Positions 1 to 9,603 of a stretch of DNA of 64,000 bases are shown here, piece by piece. The notes beneath the pieces are model-generated. The model was not told the origin of the DNA, searched no databases, and saw only the letters and a program-made list of their open reading frames with translations. How positions within the stretch are numbered: the stretch's first letter is position 1; each line of letters starts with the position of its first letter. Origin of the DNA: an uncultured Caryophanales bacterium (GTDB taxonomy: Bacteria > Bacillota_I > Bacilli_A > RFN20 > CAG-826); NCBI GenBank assembly GCA_946409515.1, contig CAMJWS010000005.1:1-64000 (forward strand), in the 5' to 3' direction. Position numbers and translations under genes: made by a program.

Positions 1-959
<959 letters not shown>

Positions 960-976
960 GGAAAGGAGTACAAGTT

Positions 977-3718
977 ATGTTATTAGAAGATGAAAACAAA
1001 GTCTTAGACGAAGAAGTCCAAGATGAAGAAACTGAAGAAGTTTCCGCTGAAGAAGAACAAGAACTTGAAGCTGGTATTGTCGCAGGGTTAACCGATGTTG
1101 ATACTGTGCCATTAGTCAAAGAATCCTTCCTTGATTACGCCATGTCTGTTATCGTCGCTCGTGCGATTCCTGATGTCAGAGATGGTATGAAACCAGTTCA
1201 TAGACGTATTGTTTACTCTATGAGTGAAACTGGTAATACTCCAGATAAACCATTCAAGAAATGTGCTCGTATCGTCGGTGACGTTATGGGTAAATATCAC
1301 CCTCATGGTGACTCCGCTATCTATGGTGCTTTAGCCAGATTAGCCCAACCATTCGCTATGAGATATATGCTTGTTGAAGGTCATGGTAACTTCGGTTCTA
1401 TCGATGGTGATGAACCAGCGGCTTACAGATATACCGAAGCCAGGATGGCTAAACTCGCATTAGAAATGGTCCGTGATATCAACTGTGATGTTGTTGATTT
1501 CATGGATAACTACGATGGTGTTGACCAAGAACCAACTGTCTTACCTTCTAGAATTCCGAACTTATTAGTTAATGGTAGTAGTGGTATTGCTGTTGGTATG
1601 GCCACTAACATCCCACCACACAACTTAGGTGAAGTTATTGATGGTGTTATTGCTATTGCAAGAAACCCACAAATCACTGTTGATGAATTAATGGAATATA
1701 TTAAAGGTCCAGATTTCCCAACAGGTGCAATCATCTTAGGTAGAAGTGGTATCCGTGATGCCTATGAAACAGGTACAGGTAGCATTGCTATTAGAAGTAA
1801 ATGCCACATCGAAGAACGTGGTGAACACGGTTTAAAACGTATCGTTGTGGATGAAGTTCCTTATGGTATTAACAAAGCTAACATGATTGAAAACATGGCC
1901 GCTTTAGTCCGTGATAAAGTCATTGAAGGTATCTCTGATATCCGTGATGAATCCAACAAAGATGGTATCCGTGTTGTTATTGAAGTTAAACGTGATGCGA
2001 TTCCAGAAGTTTTATTAAACCAATTATATAAGCTCACAAACTTACAAGTAAGTTTTGGTATCATCAACCTTTGCTTAGTGGACAACGCTCCAAAAGTATG
2101 TTCCTTACCAGTTTTATTGCAAAACTACTTAGACTTCCAAGTCAGTGTTATTGAAAGAAGAACAAAATTCTTACTTGAAAAAGATGAAGCTCGTGACCAT
2201 ATCGTCATTGGTTTAATCAAGTGTCATGATAACATCGATGATATCGTCGATATCATTAAAGAAAGTTCCACTCCAGAAGAAGCCACTAAGGTTTTAATGG
2301 AAAAATATGATTTCACTGAATTACAAGTGAACGCTATTTTAGCGATGACATTACGTAGATTAACAGGTATCGAAACCGATAAGTTAATTGCTGAACGTAA
2401 TCAATTAGAACTTAACATCGCTGAATATAAGAGAATCCTTTCTTCTAGAGAAAACGAAATCGAAGTCGTTATTAAAGAATTAGAAGAAATCAAAGATAAG
2501 TTCGGTGATGAAAGAAGAACTGAAATCTCTAACGTCGCGGCTAATATTGACGATGAAGATTTAATCCCACAAGAAGATATCGTTGTTACTTTATCTAGAG
2601 GTGGCTATGTTAAACGTTTAAGCGTTGATCAATTCAAAGCCCAACATAGAGGTGGTAGAGGTGTTCGTGGTGCATCATTAAATGAAAACGATGTCGTTGA
2701 ATTAATGGTCTATACCGAAACACATACCGACTTATTATTCTTCACAGATTTAGGTAAAGTTTATCGTATTCGTGGTTACCAAATCCCTGAATATCAAAGA
2801 ACAGGTAAAGGTATCCCAGTTATTAACTTAATCAATATCGAAAAGGGTGAAAATGTTAAATCCATTATCGCAGTTAACAAATACTACGATTATAGATATT
2901 TAATGTTCTTCACAAAGAAAGGCATTGTTAAGAGAACACCAATCTCTGAATACGAATCCATTAGACAAAACGGTAAGATCGCTATCACTTTAAGAGAAGA
3001 TGATAACTTATTAGCCGTTAAGGAAATCCAAGAAAAATCCGTCGCTAATGGTGTCATTGATCCAGAAAGAAATTACTACACCATGACTATGGGTGAAGAT
3101 GGTGTGGCTAAATTTGACTTGGTCAAAGAACCAAAACAAGAAGAAATCGCTAACTACTATGTTGATACTATCGTTGGTATCGCTTCTAGCGAAGGCAAGA
3201 TGGTTAACTTCCCAGTCGCTGAAGTTAGACCAATGGGTAGAACAGCCTCTGGTGTTATCGGTATTGATTTAGATGATGGTGTTGAAGCAGTTGGTGTCAC
3301 CGCTGAATACGAAGGTGAATTAGTCTTAGTCGTTACTGATAAAGGTTTCGGCAAGATGACTCACTTCTCTGAATATCGTATTACAAAGCGTGGTGCGAAA
3401 GGTGTTAGCACTCTTAAATCCACTGATAAAGTGGGCAAAATCGTTACCGTCCGTTCTGTTTCTAGTGAAGATGACTTAATGGTTATCACTAACTATGGTA
3501 TCGTCATTAGAACTCACTTATCCGAAGTTAGACAATCTTCTAGAAATACTCAAGGTGTGAAGATTCTCAACCTTGAAGGTAGACAAAAAGTCTCTTCTAT
3601 CGCTGTTGTTCCTTATGAAGAAGAAAGCGAATTCGACGAAGAAGAAACCCAAGATCCTTTAGAAGAAGGTCAAGAACAAGCACAAGCCGTCGAGGAAAAT
3701 AACGAATCTAACGAATAG
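977..3718 (+). CDS. gyrA: DNA gyrase subunit A
   Basis: GyrA, 913 aa, is the DNA-cleaving subunit of gyrase. An acidic N-terminal extension (residues 1-32) precedes the breakage-reunion domain; the catalytic Tyr is Y152 in YRYTEAR. The quinolone-resistance region reads GDSAIYG: Ser is kept at the E. coli S83 position (S113) but the D87 position is Gly (G117, codon 1325-1327). The C-terminal beta-pinwheel carries a GyrA box near residue 555 (QHRGGRGVRG), which supports gyrase rather than ParC. A very acidic tail ends the protein. The ATG has an SD (GGAAAGGAG). The protein is longer than the usual 820-880 aa because of its acidic ends. Confidence 0.98.
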   Translation: MLLEDENKVLDEEVQDEETEEVSAEEEQELEAGIVAGLTDVDTVPLVKESFLDYAMSVIVARAIPDVRDGMKPVHRRIVYSMSETGNTPDKPFKKCARIVGDVMGKYHPHGDSAIYGALARLAQPFAMRYMLVEGHGNFGSIDGDEPAAYRYTEARMAKLALEMVRDINCDVVDFMDNYDGVDQEPTVLPSRIPNLLVNGSSGIAVGMATNIPPHNLGEVIDGVIAIARNPQITVDELMEYIKGPDFPTGAIILGRSGIRDAYETGTGSIAIRSKCHIEERGEHGLKRIVVDEVPYGINKANMIENMAALVRDKVIEGISDIRDESNKDGIRVVIEVKRDAIPEVLLNQLYKLTNLQVSFGIINLCLVDNAPKVCSLPVLLQNYLDFQVSVIERRTKFLLEKDEARDHIVIGLIKCHDNIDDIVDIIKESSTPEEATKVLMEKYDFTELQVNAILAMTLRRLTGIETDKLIAERNQLELNIAEYKRILSSRENEIEVVIKELEEIKDKFGDERRTEISNVAANIDDEDLIPQEDIVVTLSRGGYVKRLSVDQFKAQHRGGRGVRGASLNENDVVELMVYTETHTDLLFFTDLGKVYRIRGYQIPEYQRTGKGIPVINLINIEKGENVKSIIAVNKYYDYRYLMFFTKKGIVKRTPISEYESIRQNGKIAITLREDDNLLAVKEIQEKSVANGVIDPERNYYTMTMGEDGVAKFDLVKEPKQEEIANYYVDTIVGIASSEGKMVNFPVAEVRPMGRTASGVIGIDLDDGVEAVGVTAEYEGELVLVVTDKGFGKMTHFSEYRITKRGAKGVSTLKSTDKVGKIVTVRSVSSEDDLMVITNYGIVIRTHLSEVRQSSRNTQGVKILNLEGRQKVSSIAVVPYEEESEFDEEETQDPLEEGQEQAQAVEENNESNE

Positions 3719-3720
3719 TT

Positions 3721-4737
3721 ATGAAAGTCCTAGTTTATTTTCAACCGAATAGAAAATATGACAACTACGAGGGCGCTAGAATGCGTAAAACCATTAAAGG
3801 TGCCCTCGAGGTTGTGGGCGCGACTCATACATCGAACATCTATGATGATTATGATATCGCTCATTTCATGTCGCCTGAGGATGAAAGTAAATTGAACATT
3901 GCGCTTGAAAGAGATGTGCCTGTTATCGTTTCTGCTTTATATGGGGAAGATGATCCTTCTGCAAGATTCTTGGCTCATAAAAGTAAAGACGGTAAAAGAA
4001 CAACTACATTAAGAAATAGAGCATTGAAAATGCTCAATAAAGCGACATTAGTATTAGTGCCAACTGAATCCGCAAAGGAATTTCTCATTGCCTCTGGTGT
4101 TGATAGACCAATTGAAGTTTGCATTCCTGGTATTAACTTAGCGAGATTTAATTTCTCTAGAGACGATGAAAAAGAACTCTTCTATCGTTACTTTAGAGAA
4201 GATAAAAATAAGAAGATTGTTCTCGCTGTTGGGGAATATGATAACAACTTAGAAGGTATTCATGCCTTCATCAACGCTGCAACAAAAAGAGACGACACGG
4301 TATTCTATTATGTTGGTAGTGAGACCACTAATATGAATAATGGTAGAGCTAAGACAATTATTAAAAATGCCCCTAAAAATGTGCATTTTAAAAATATCTT
4401 ACCTGATGATATCTACCGTAGCTTATTACTAAACGCTGATGTCTTTATGCTACCAGGCTATAATTTAGCCGGTATCATCTCCGTTGAAGAAGCGATGGCG
4501 GCTAAGTGTCAGTTAATCGTGAGAAAGTCTTCCATCTTCAAAGAATTACTTAAGAATGAGAAGACTGCTTATATCGCACAATTCTCTGAAACACTTACTT
4601 CCCTTTGCTTAGACTATTTAAATGGAGATATTAAAGCTACAACACAAGAAGCTTATGAACAAGTTTCTGAACACAGTTTACAAAAATTTGGTGGTCAATT
4701 AGTGAATATCTATAATTCATTAATTAATAATAAATAA
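3721..4737 (+). CDS. GT4-family glycosyltransferase, glycolipid-synthesis type
   Basis: A 338-aa GT-B fold glycosyltransferase. The N-terminal half begins MKVLVYFQ and the C-terminal nucleotide-sugar domain ends in an E-x7-E-like stretch (GIISVEEAMAAK near residues 250-265). Length and layout resemble LafA-type processive diacylglycerol glucosyltransferases of streptococci and Acholeplasma, which make membrane glucolipids and the lipoteichoic acid anchor; that role is inferred. The gene starts 2 nt after the gyrA stop and has no clear SD, so translation is probably coupled to gyrA. serS follows after 16 nt. A second GT4 gene lies at 26264-27334. Confidence 0.75.
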   Translation: MKVLVYFQPNRKYDNYEGARMRKTIKGALEVVGATHTSNIYDDYDIAHFMSPEDESKLNIALERDVPVIVSALYGEDDPSARFLAHKSKDGKRTTTLRNRALKMLNKATLVLVPTESAKEFLIASGVDRPIEVCIPGINLARFNFSRDDEKELFYRYFREDKNKKIVLAVGEYDNNLEGIHAFINAATKRDDTVFYYVGSETTNMNNGRAKTIIKNAPKNVHFKNILPDDIYRSLLLNADVFMLPGYNLAGIISVEEAMAAKCQLIVRKSSIFKELLKNEKTAYIAQFSETLTSLCLDYLNGDIKATTQEAYEQVSEHSLQKFGGQLVNIYNSLINNK

Positions 4738-4753
4738 AAGAGGAGAAAAGATT

Positions 4754-6037
4754 ATGTTAGACATTAATCGTATTCGTGAAAATCCTGAAGCCGTAAAAGA
4801 AGCCCTTAAAAAGAAATTATGGGATGCTGATTTTACTGAATTATTAGCTTGGGATAAAAGAAAAAAAGAATTAATCCAATTCGTTGAAGGTAACAAAGCG
4901 GAAATGAATAGACTATCCGCGAGTGTTCCACAAGCGAAAAAGAATGGTGAGGACGTTTCTAAAATCTTCGCTAAAGTTAAAGAAATCGCTGCTGCTAATG
5001 CAGAAAGTGACAAAGAACTTAAAGAATTAGAAGATAAAATCTTCAACTTCTTAGCGGAATTACCAAACATTCCTGATGATGATTTATTAGGTGGTGGTAA
5101 AGAAAACAATAAACCAATTAGATCATTTGGTAAGAAACCAGAATTTGATTTCCCACTTAAAGATCATGTTGAATTAGCCACTTCTTTAGGCCTTGTTGAT
5201 TATGATAGAGGCGCTAAAATTGCGGGACGTGGTGCATGGATTTATACAAATTTAGGTGCACAACTTGAATGGGCCTTACTTAACTATTTCATCACCACAC
5301 ACTTAAAAGATGGCTACACCTTTATCCTTCCTCCTCACTTATTAAACGAAGCTTCAGGTTTCGGTGCGGGCCAATTCCCAAAATTCAGAGAAGATGTCTT
5401 CTGGCTTGAAGGCTTAGAACCACAAAGATTCTTACTTCCAACCGCTGAAACAGCTTTAGTGAATTTATATCGTGATGAAATTTTAAAAGAAGAAGACTTA
5501 CCAAAGAAATTCTTCGCGTATACTCCATGTTATCGTAGAGAAGCTGGTTCCTATAGAACCGAAGAAAGAGGCATGATTCGTGGTTATCAATTCGACAAAG
5601 TCGAAATGGTCCAATATACCAAACCAGAAGATAGCGATGCCGCTTTCGAAGAATTAGTAAGAAAAGCAGAAGACTTAGTTAAAGGCTTAGGCTTACATTA
5701 TCAAGTTAGTAAATTAGCCGCTGGTGATATCTCTCACTCCATGGCAAGAACATATGACATCGAAGTCTATTTACCAAGTATGGGTATCTATAAAGAAGTC
5801 AGTTCCGCGAGTAACGCTAGAGATTATCAAGCAAGAAGAACAATGTGTCGTTATAGAGACAACGCCACAGGTAAGACCAGATATGTGCATACATTAAATG
5901 CTTCTGGCTTAGCTACTTCTCGTATCTTTCCGGCTATCCTTGAACAATTCCAACAAGCTGATGGTTCAGTCGTTATTCCAGAAGTCTTAAGACCATGGAT
6001 GGGCGGACTTGAAGTCTTAAAACCAATTAAAAAATAA
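4754..6037 (+). CDS. serS: Seryl-tRNA synthetase
   Basis: A class II synthetase of 427 aa that charges tRNA-Ser. The N-terminal ~110 residues form the long antiparallel coiled-coil arm that contacts the tRNA long variable arm. Motif 2 is seen at YRREAGSYRTEERGMIRGYQF and motif 3 at LNASGLATSRIFPAILE near the C-terminus. Length is normal for the family. The SD AGAGGAGAAAAG precedes the ATG. It is the last gene of the gyrB-gyrA-GT-serS run and is followed by a rho-independent terminator. No T-box leader is seen. Confidence 0.97.
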   Translation: MLDINRIRENPEAVKEALKKKLWDADFTELLAWDKRKKELIQFVEGNKAEMNRLSASVPQAKKNGEDVSKIFAKVKEIAAANAESDKELKELEDKIFNFLAELPNIPDDDLLGGGKENNKPIRSFGKKPEFDFPLKDHVELATSLGLVDYDRGAKIAGRGAWIYTNLGAQLEWALLNYFITTHLKDGYTFILPPHLLNEASGFGAGQFPKFREDVFWLEGLEPQRFLLPTAETALVNLYRDEILKEEDLPKKFFAYTPCYRREAGSYRTEERGMIRGYQFDKVEMVQYTKPEDSDAAFEELVRKAEDLVKGLGLHYQVSKLAAGDISHSMARTYDIEVYLPSMGIYKEVSSASNARDYQARRTMCRYRDNATGKTRYVHTLNASGLATSRIFPAILEQFQQADGSVVIPEVLRPWMGGLEVLKPIKK

Positions 6038-6044
6038 ACAAAAT

Positions 6045-6069
6045 GGACACATTAATTTGTGTCCTTTTT
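6045..6069 (+). terminator. Rho-independent terminator after serS
   Basis: A 7-bp stem (GGACACA/TGTGTCC) with a 6-nt loop is followed by TTTTT, just after the serS stop. It closes the gyrase-serS transcription unit. Confidence 0.85.
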
Positions 6070-6084
6070 ATTACCAGTAATAAG

Positions 6085-6093
6085 TGCTATAAT
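6085..6093 (+). promoter_or_regulatory. Extended -10 promoter of the SRP RNA
   Basis: TGCTATAAT gives a consensus extended -10, placing the start near 6100 at the base of the SRP RNA helix. No convincing -35 is present, as is usual for extended -10 promoters. Confidence 0.7.
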
Positions 6094-6098
6094 CATTT

Positions 6099-6180
6099 CG
6101 CCATCGCGATGAATATTTGCGAACCAGGTCAGGACAGGAATGTAGCAGCCTTAAGTATTATGTTCATGTGCGGTGGTTTA
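6099..6180 (+). ncRNA. ffs: Signal recognition particle RNA, small bacterial type
   Basis: The conserved domain IV core GAACCAGGTCAGGACAGGAA is followed by TGTAGCAGCCTTAAG: the symmetric and asymmetric loops bound by Ffh, with a GGAA tetraloop on an ACA/TGT stem. Flanking arms pair with each other (CCATCGC with GCGGTGG; ATGAAT with GTTCAT, allowing one G-U), closing a single hairpin of about 80 nt. No Alu domain is present, so this is the 4.5S-like form. The 3' arm ends only a few bases before the tadA start codon. Ends are estimated from pairing and the -10 position. Confidence 0.92.
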
Positions 6181-6185
6181 TTTCT

Positions 6186-6638
6186 ATGGATAAAGATATT
6201 GAATTCATGAAAGAGGCTTTAAAAGAAGCCGAACTAGCAGGAAAAGAAGATGAGGTACCAATTGGTTGTGTCATTGTAAAAGATGATCAAATCATCGCTA
6301 GAGCACATAACCAAAGAGATAAATCTCATAATCCTTTAGGCCACGCTGAAACACTAGCAATTAAGAAGGCTAGTGAAGTCATAAATGACTGGCAGTTAGT
6401 GGACTGCACATTATATGTGACCATAGAGCCGTGTATTATGTGCTCAGGAGCAATTATTCAATCTCGTATCAAACGCGTTGTATACGGGGCTCCTGATATC
6501 AAAGGTGGGGCACTTGGTTCATCAATCAATATCTTAGAAGCAAATAATATTAACCATCGCCCAGAAGTAACTAAAGGAATCCTTGAAGAAGACTGCGCTT
6601 CTATCATCAAAAACTATTTCAAAAGTAAAAGAAAATAG
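6186..6638 (+). CDS. tadA: tRNA-specific adenosine deaminase
   Basis: TadA, 150 aa, deaminates A34 of tRNA-Arg(ACG) to inosine. The zinc deaminase motifs HAE (in GHAETLAIKKA) and PCIMC (in EPCIMCSGAI) are intact. The ATG at 6186 gives MDKDIEFMKEALKEAE, the normal family N-terminus. An in-frame TTG upstream would lie inside the SRP RNA and is rejected. No SD is visible, because the bases before the ATG are the SRP RNA 3' arm, so translation may be weak or use a separate leaderless start. tadA next to the SRP RNA gene is a known Bacillota neighbourhood (B. subtilis tadA-scr-dnaX), but here the RNA lies upstream and dnaX is absent. Confidence 0.95.
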   Translation: MDKDIEFMKEALKEAELAGKEDEVPIGCVIVKDDQIIARAHNQRDKSHNPLGHAETLAIKKASEVINDWQLVDCTLYVTIEPCIMCSGAIIQSRIKRVVYGAPDIKGGALGSSINILEANNINHRPEVTKGILEEDCASIIKNYFKSKRK

Positions 6639-6653
6639 CTACTTATAAAATAA

Positions 6654-6681
6654 ACTTGGAAAACAACTCCAAGTTTTTTTA
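6654..6681 (+). terminator. Terminator after tadA
   Basis: Stem ACTTGGA/TCCAAGT with a short A-rich loop, followed by seven T. The next gene starts 13 nt further on. Confidence 0.85.
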
Positions 6682-6693
6682 TTATGTATATGC

Positions 6694-8148
6694 ATGAGTA
6701 ATAAAATAAATAATCCATTCACATTCATAAAACTTTCACAAGCTACAACTGTTTGCTTTGATAAAGAAAACGCTCTTTGTGATGGAGAATTAGATATTAA
6801 GCAATTAGTAATTCTAGATGATAAAAATAGTGAATCAGAAATAGCTCAAATTATTTCTAATGTTTTAAACGCTGTTGATGAAAGAAACCCATTAGCGAAC
6901 GCTCTTAAGAAACAATATGATTTCGAACAAAGCGCAAACATTAAGAAGATCTTTCCGTTTGATTATAAAGCTCGTTCAATGGGCGCTACTTTTAAAAGTG
7001 GAAAGACATATATTATTGGCTTAATCGATAACATCTCCATTAAAAATAAAGACAACGTCATTAGTAGATGTGAAGAATATTTTGATCAAGGACAAGATGT
7101 TTATGTCTTAGCGCAAAGCCTTGTTGAAAAGCATACTGATTTAGATCCAGTAGCGTTAATCATCGTCAAAGAACACATTAGAGAAACAATGAAACAATCA
7201 ATTGAATGGTTAAATGAACATAACGTTGATATTAAAGTTGTCTCAAGTGGTGATGTGATTAAAGCCTCTAATATTGCTTATGATGCTGGAGTTAAAAATG
7301 TTAATAGACAAGTATCAGTGGAAAATATGACCATTGAGGATATTGAAGGTAACGCTGATAAATATGTTGTTTTTGGTGGTGCCTATAGAGAAGATAAAAA
7401 CACTATTATCAAAGCCTTAGAAAACAAAGGTGAAAAAGTCATCTATATTAATGAAGATTTTGATGATTTTTCAAAGTCATTAAAGGAAAGCAAAAGAATA
7501 AATAATAATTTGCATAGAGCCGCTTTATTCTTAATCACTAAAGCCGTCTTAGCGGCATTCTTAACCGTGATGTTATTGATTGGATATAACACCAAAGCAT
7601 TTGATAATCCGTTTGGTTTATATCGCTTCTTTGTGTTAGATGCATTAATTAATGTTGTGGCGGTTATCTTATTAATGATGGATAAAAGCGGTAACGAAGT
7701 TAAAGGCAAATTCTTGTTCAATGTTTTAATGATATCTTTACCTGGTGGTTTTATGATGTTTACTGCGTCAGTTGCAATATTCATTCTCTACACAATGCAA
7801 AGAAATGACACTGTTAGCTTTGGCATCTATAGTGTTCAAACAGCGATAGCAATGAGTATGATTGCTTTTGCCTCTTTAAGCATTCCGGTTTTATATAAGA
7901 TTAGCCAACCTATTAATAGATATCGCCGAATCATGGTGATCGTAGTAGTGGCTACCGCTATTACTGCGCTTGTGAGTTCTGCTATTATTTCATACACATC
8001 TAATAAAGCTGATCCTTTATTTGGTGTGCCATTTATGGAAATGAATGGACCAACATATTTAATAACCACAATTATTGTTATTGTGTTAATCGGTTTATAT
8101 TCCGCTTTATATCAAATTTTTGGAAAGGGAGAACAATATGAAGATTAA
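6694..8148 (+). CDS. Truncated, catalytically degenerate P-type ATPase homologue
   Basis: A 484-aa membrane protein that aligns by eye with the C-terminal two thirds of CtpE-like cation P-type ATPases. The phosphorylation motif DKTGTLT reads DKENALC (Asp kept, the rest lost). The hinge motif near KVVSSGD is recognisable, but GDGVND is replaced by EDFDDF. Six hydrophobic helices follow (about residues 280-480), matching M5-M10. TM1-4 and the TGES actuator domain are absent, and the tadA terminator directly upstream leaves no room for them. It cannot be a normal ion pump; a regulatory or structural role is possible but unknown. The start lacks an SD; a TATTAT -10-like box ends 8 nt before the ATG. 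Confidence 0.8.
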   Translation: MSNKINNPFTFIKLSQATTVCFDKENALCDGELDIKQLVILDDKNSESEIAQIISNVLNAVDERNPLANALKKQYDFEQSANIKKIFPFDYKARSMGATFKSGKTYIIGLIDNISIKNKDNVISRCEEYFDQGQDVYVLAQSLVEKHTDLDPVALIIVKEHIRETMKQSIEWLNEHNVDIKVVSSGDVIKASNIAYDAGVKNVNRQVSVENMTIEDIEGNADKYVVFGGAYREDKNTIIKALENKGEKVIYINEDFDDFSKSLKESKRINNNLHRAALFLITKAVLAAFLTVMLLIGYNTKAFDNPFGLYRFFVLDALINVVAVILLMMDKSGNEVKGKFLFNVLMISLPGGFMMFTASVAIFILYTMQRNDTVSFGIYSVQTAIAMSMIAFASLSIPVLYKISQPINRYRRIMVIVVVATAITALVSSAIISYTSNKADPLFGVPFMEMNGPTYLITTIIVIVLIGLYSALYQIFGKGEQYED

Positions 8149-9037
8149 TCCAGAAGTATTAGAAGCTTTAAAAAATAATAAGCCAGTCGTGGCGTTAGAA
8201 AGCACAATTATTAGCCACGGTATGCCTTATCCTAAGAATGTGGAAACCGCTTTAAAGGTTGAAGAAGTCATTAGAGCGCATGGTGTAGTGCCTGCTACCA
8301 TTGGCATTATTGATGGCGAACCAATTGTAGGTATGTCGCCTGAAGAAATTGAACAATTTGGTAAGAATAAGAACATTGGTAAAGCATCTAGAAGAGACTT
8401 ACCAGTGGTGTACGCTAAAAAGTTATGGGCGGCCACAACAGTATCTTCGTCAATGATTTTAGCTAACCAAGCTGGCATCGAAGTATTTGTTACTGGTGGT
8501 ATTGGTGGTGTTCATAGAGGGGCTGAAGATTCAATGGATATCTCCGCTGACTTACAAGAGTTAGCAAAAACTAATGTTACCGTCGTTTGTGCGGGTGCTA
8601 AAGCAATCTTAGATTTACCACGTACTTTAGAATATTTAGAAACAATGGGTGTCCCAGTATTAGGCTATCAAACAAAAGAATTACCAGCCTTCTATAGTAG
8701 ACACTCTGGTTTAAATGTTGATTATGAAATAAAAGATCCTAAAGAAGCTGCCTCTATCATTTATGAAAAGAGGAAAAATAATCTTCAAGGTGGTATATTA
8801 ATCACAAATCCAATTCCTCAAGAATTCGCGATGGATGATAATATAATAAATAACGCTATTGAAAAAGCGTTAAAAATGGCCGATGAACAAGGTGTCAAAG
8901 GTAAAGAAATTACACCATTCTTATTAAAAACAGTCGTGGAACTAACAGGTGGAGAATCCTTAGAAAGCAATATCCACTTAATCCTTAATAACGCTGCTGT
9001 TGGTGCAGAGATAGCTAAAGAGGTTTGTAAAAAGTAG
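8138..9037 (+). CDS. psuG: Pseudouridine-5'-phosphate glycosidase
   Basis: PsuG, 299 aa, reversibly cleaves pseudouridine 5'-phosphate to uracil and ribose 5-phosphate. Family signatures are clear: ALESTIISHGMPYP at the N-terminus, TGGIGGVHRGAE mid-protein, and CAGAKAILDLPRTLEYLET, whose Lys is the Schiff-base residue in E. coli PsuG. The ATG at 8138 has a strong SD (AAAGGGAG) and overlaps the end of the preceding gene by 11 nt. The usual partner kinase PsuK is not nearby, so substrate must be phosphorylated by an enzyme encoded elsewhere. The next gene overlaps by one base. Confidence 0.95.
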   Translation: MKINPEVLEALKNNKPVVALESTIISHGMPYPKNVETALKVEEVIRAHGVVPATIGIIDGEPIVGMSPEEIEQFGKNKNIGKASRRDLPVVYAKKLWAATTVSSSMILANQAGIEVFVTGGIGGVHRGAEDSMDISADLQELAKTNVTVVCAGAKAILDLPRTLEYLETMGVPVLGYQTKELPAFYSRHSGLNVDYEIKDPKEAASIIYEKRKNNLQGGILITNPIPQEFAMDDNIINNAIEKALKMADEQGVKGKEITPFLLKTVVELTGGESLESNIHLILNNAAVGAEIAKEVCKK

Positions 9038-9603
9038 TGAAAACCGAACATCGTTTTGCAGAAGCATTAAAAAACATGATGTCAGAAATGCCACTTGAAG
9101 AAATATCTGTGGCGGCTTTAACACGCCGTTGTAGAGTCAATAGGCAGACTTTTTACTATCACTTCCATGATATTTATGACTTACTCGCATTAGTGTTCCT
9201 TAACGAAACTATTCCAGGAATTGACGCTGTTAACCATTCTGAAGAAATGGCAACAGCCATATTTGATTATTATTTAAAGAATGAAAGATTCATCGATGAA
9301 ACACTTAACTCTGCAGGTAAAGATCTATTTGTCGAATTTATTTATAATACCTGCTATAGATGTTTTACTAAGTTCATCAACAATATTGCTGAAAGTAAAA
9401 GAATAAACGCTAACGAGAAAAAGAATATCGTTCGTTTTAGAGCGTTTGCCTATTCCAATAGCATTGTTTATTACTTATCAACACATAAGAGTAAAACATT
9501 AAGCGGTTTATTAGCCTGTTTCTGTTTTGAAAACGATGAAAATATGCGAAAAGAAATATTGGATTTACTAGATTATAGATGGAGGACTAATAGACATGAT
9601 TGA
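9037..9603 (+). CDS. TetR-family transcriptional regulator
   Basis: A 188-aa TetR-type repressor. The N-terminal helix-turn-helix spans about residues 7-50 and includes SVAALTRRCRVNRQTFYYHF, the family's YYHF/YxHF recognition-helix signature. The C-terminal ligand domain resembles the DhaS-like group. Translation must start at the GTG that overlaps the psuG stop (TAGTG), because starting at a later ATG would remove helix 1. It overlaps the downstream alcohol dehydrogenase by 8 nt. It probably controls this run; its ligand is unknown. Confidence 0.88.
   Translation: MKTEHRFAEALKNMMSEMPLEEISVAALTRRCRVNRQTFYYHFHDIYDLLALVFLNETIPGIDAVNHSEEMATAIFDYYLKNERFIDETLNSAGKDLFVEFIYNTCYRCFTKFINNIAESKRINANEKKNIVRFRAFAYSNSIVYYLSTHKSKTLSGLLACFCFENDENMRKEILDLLDYRWRTNRHD

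Noticed and set aside
6117-6185. In-frame TTG upstream extension of tadA
   Set aside because: It lies inside the SRP RNA and adds sequence absent from the TadA family; ATG 6186 gives the family N-terminus.
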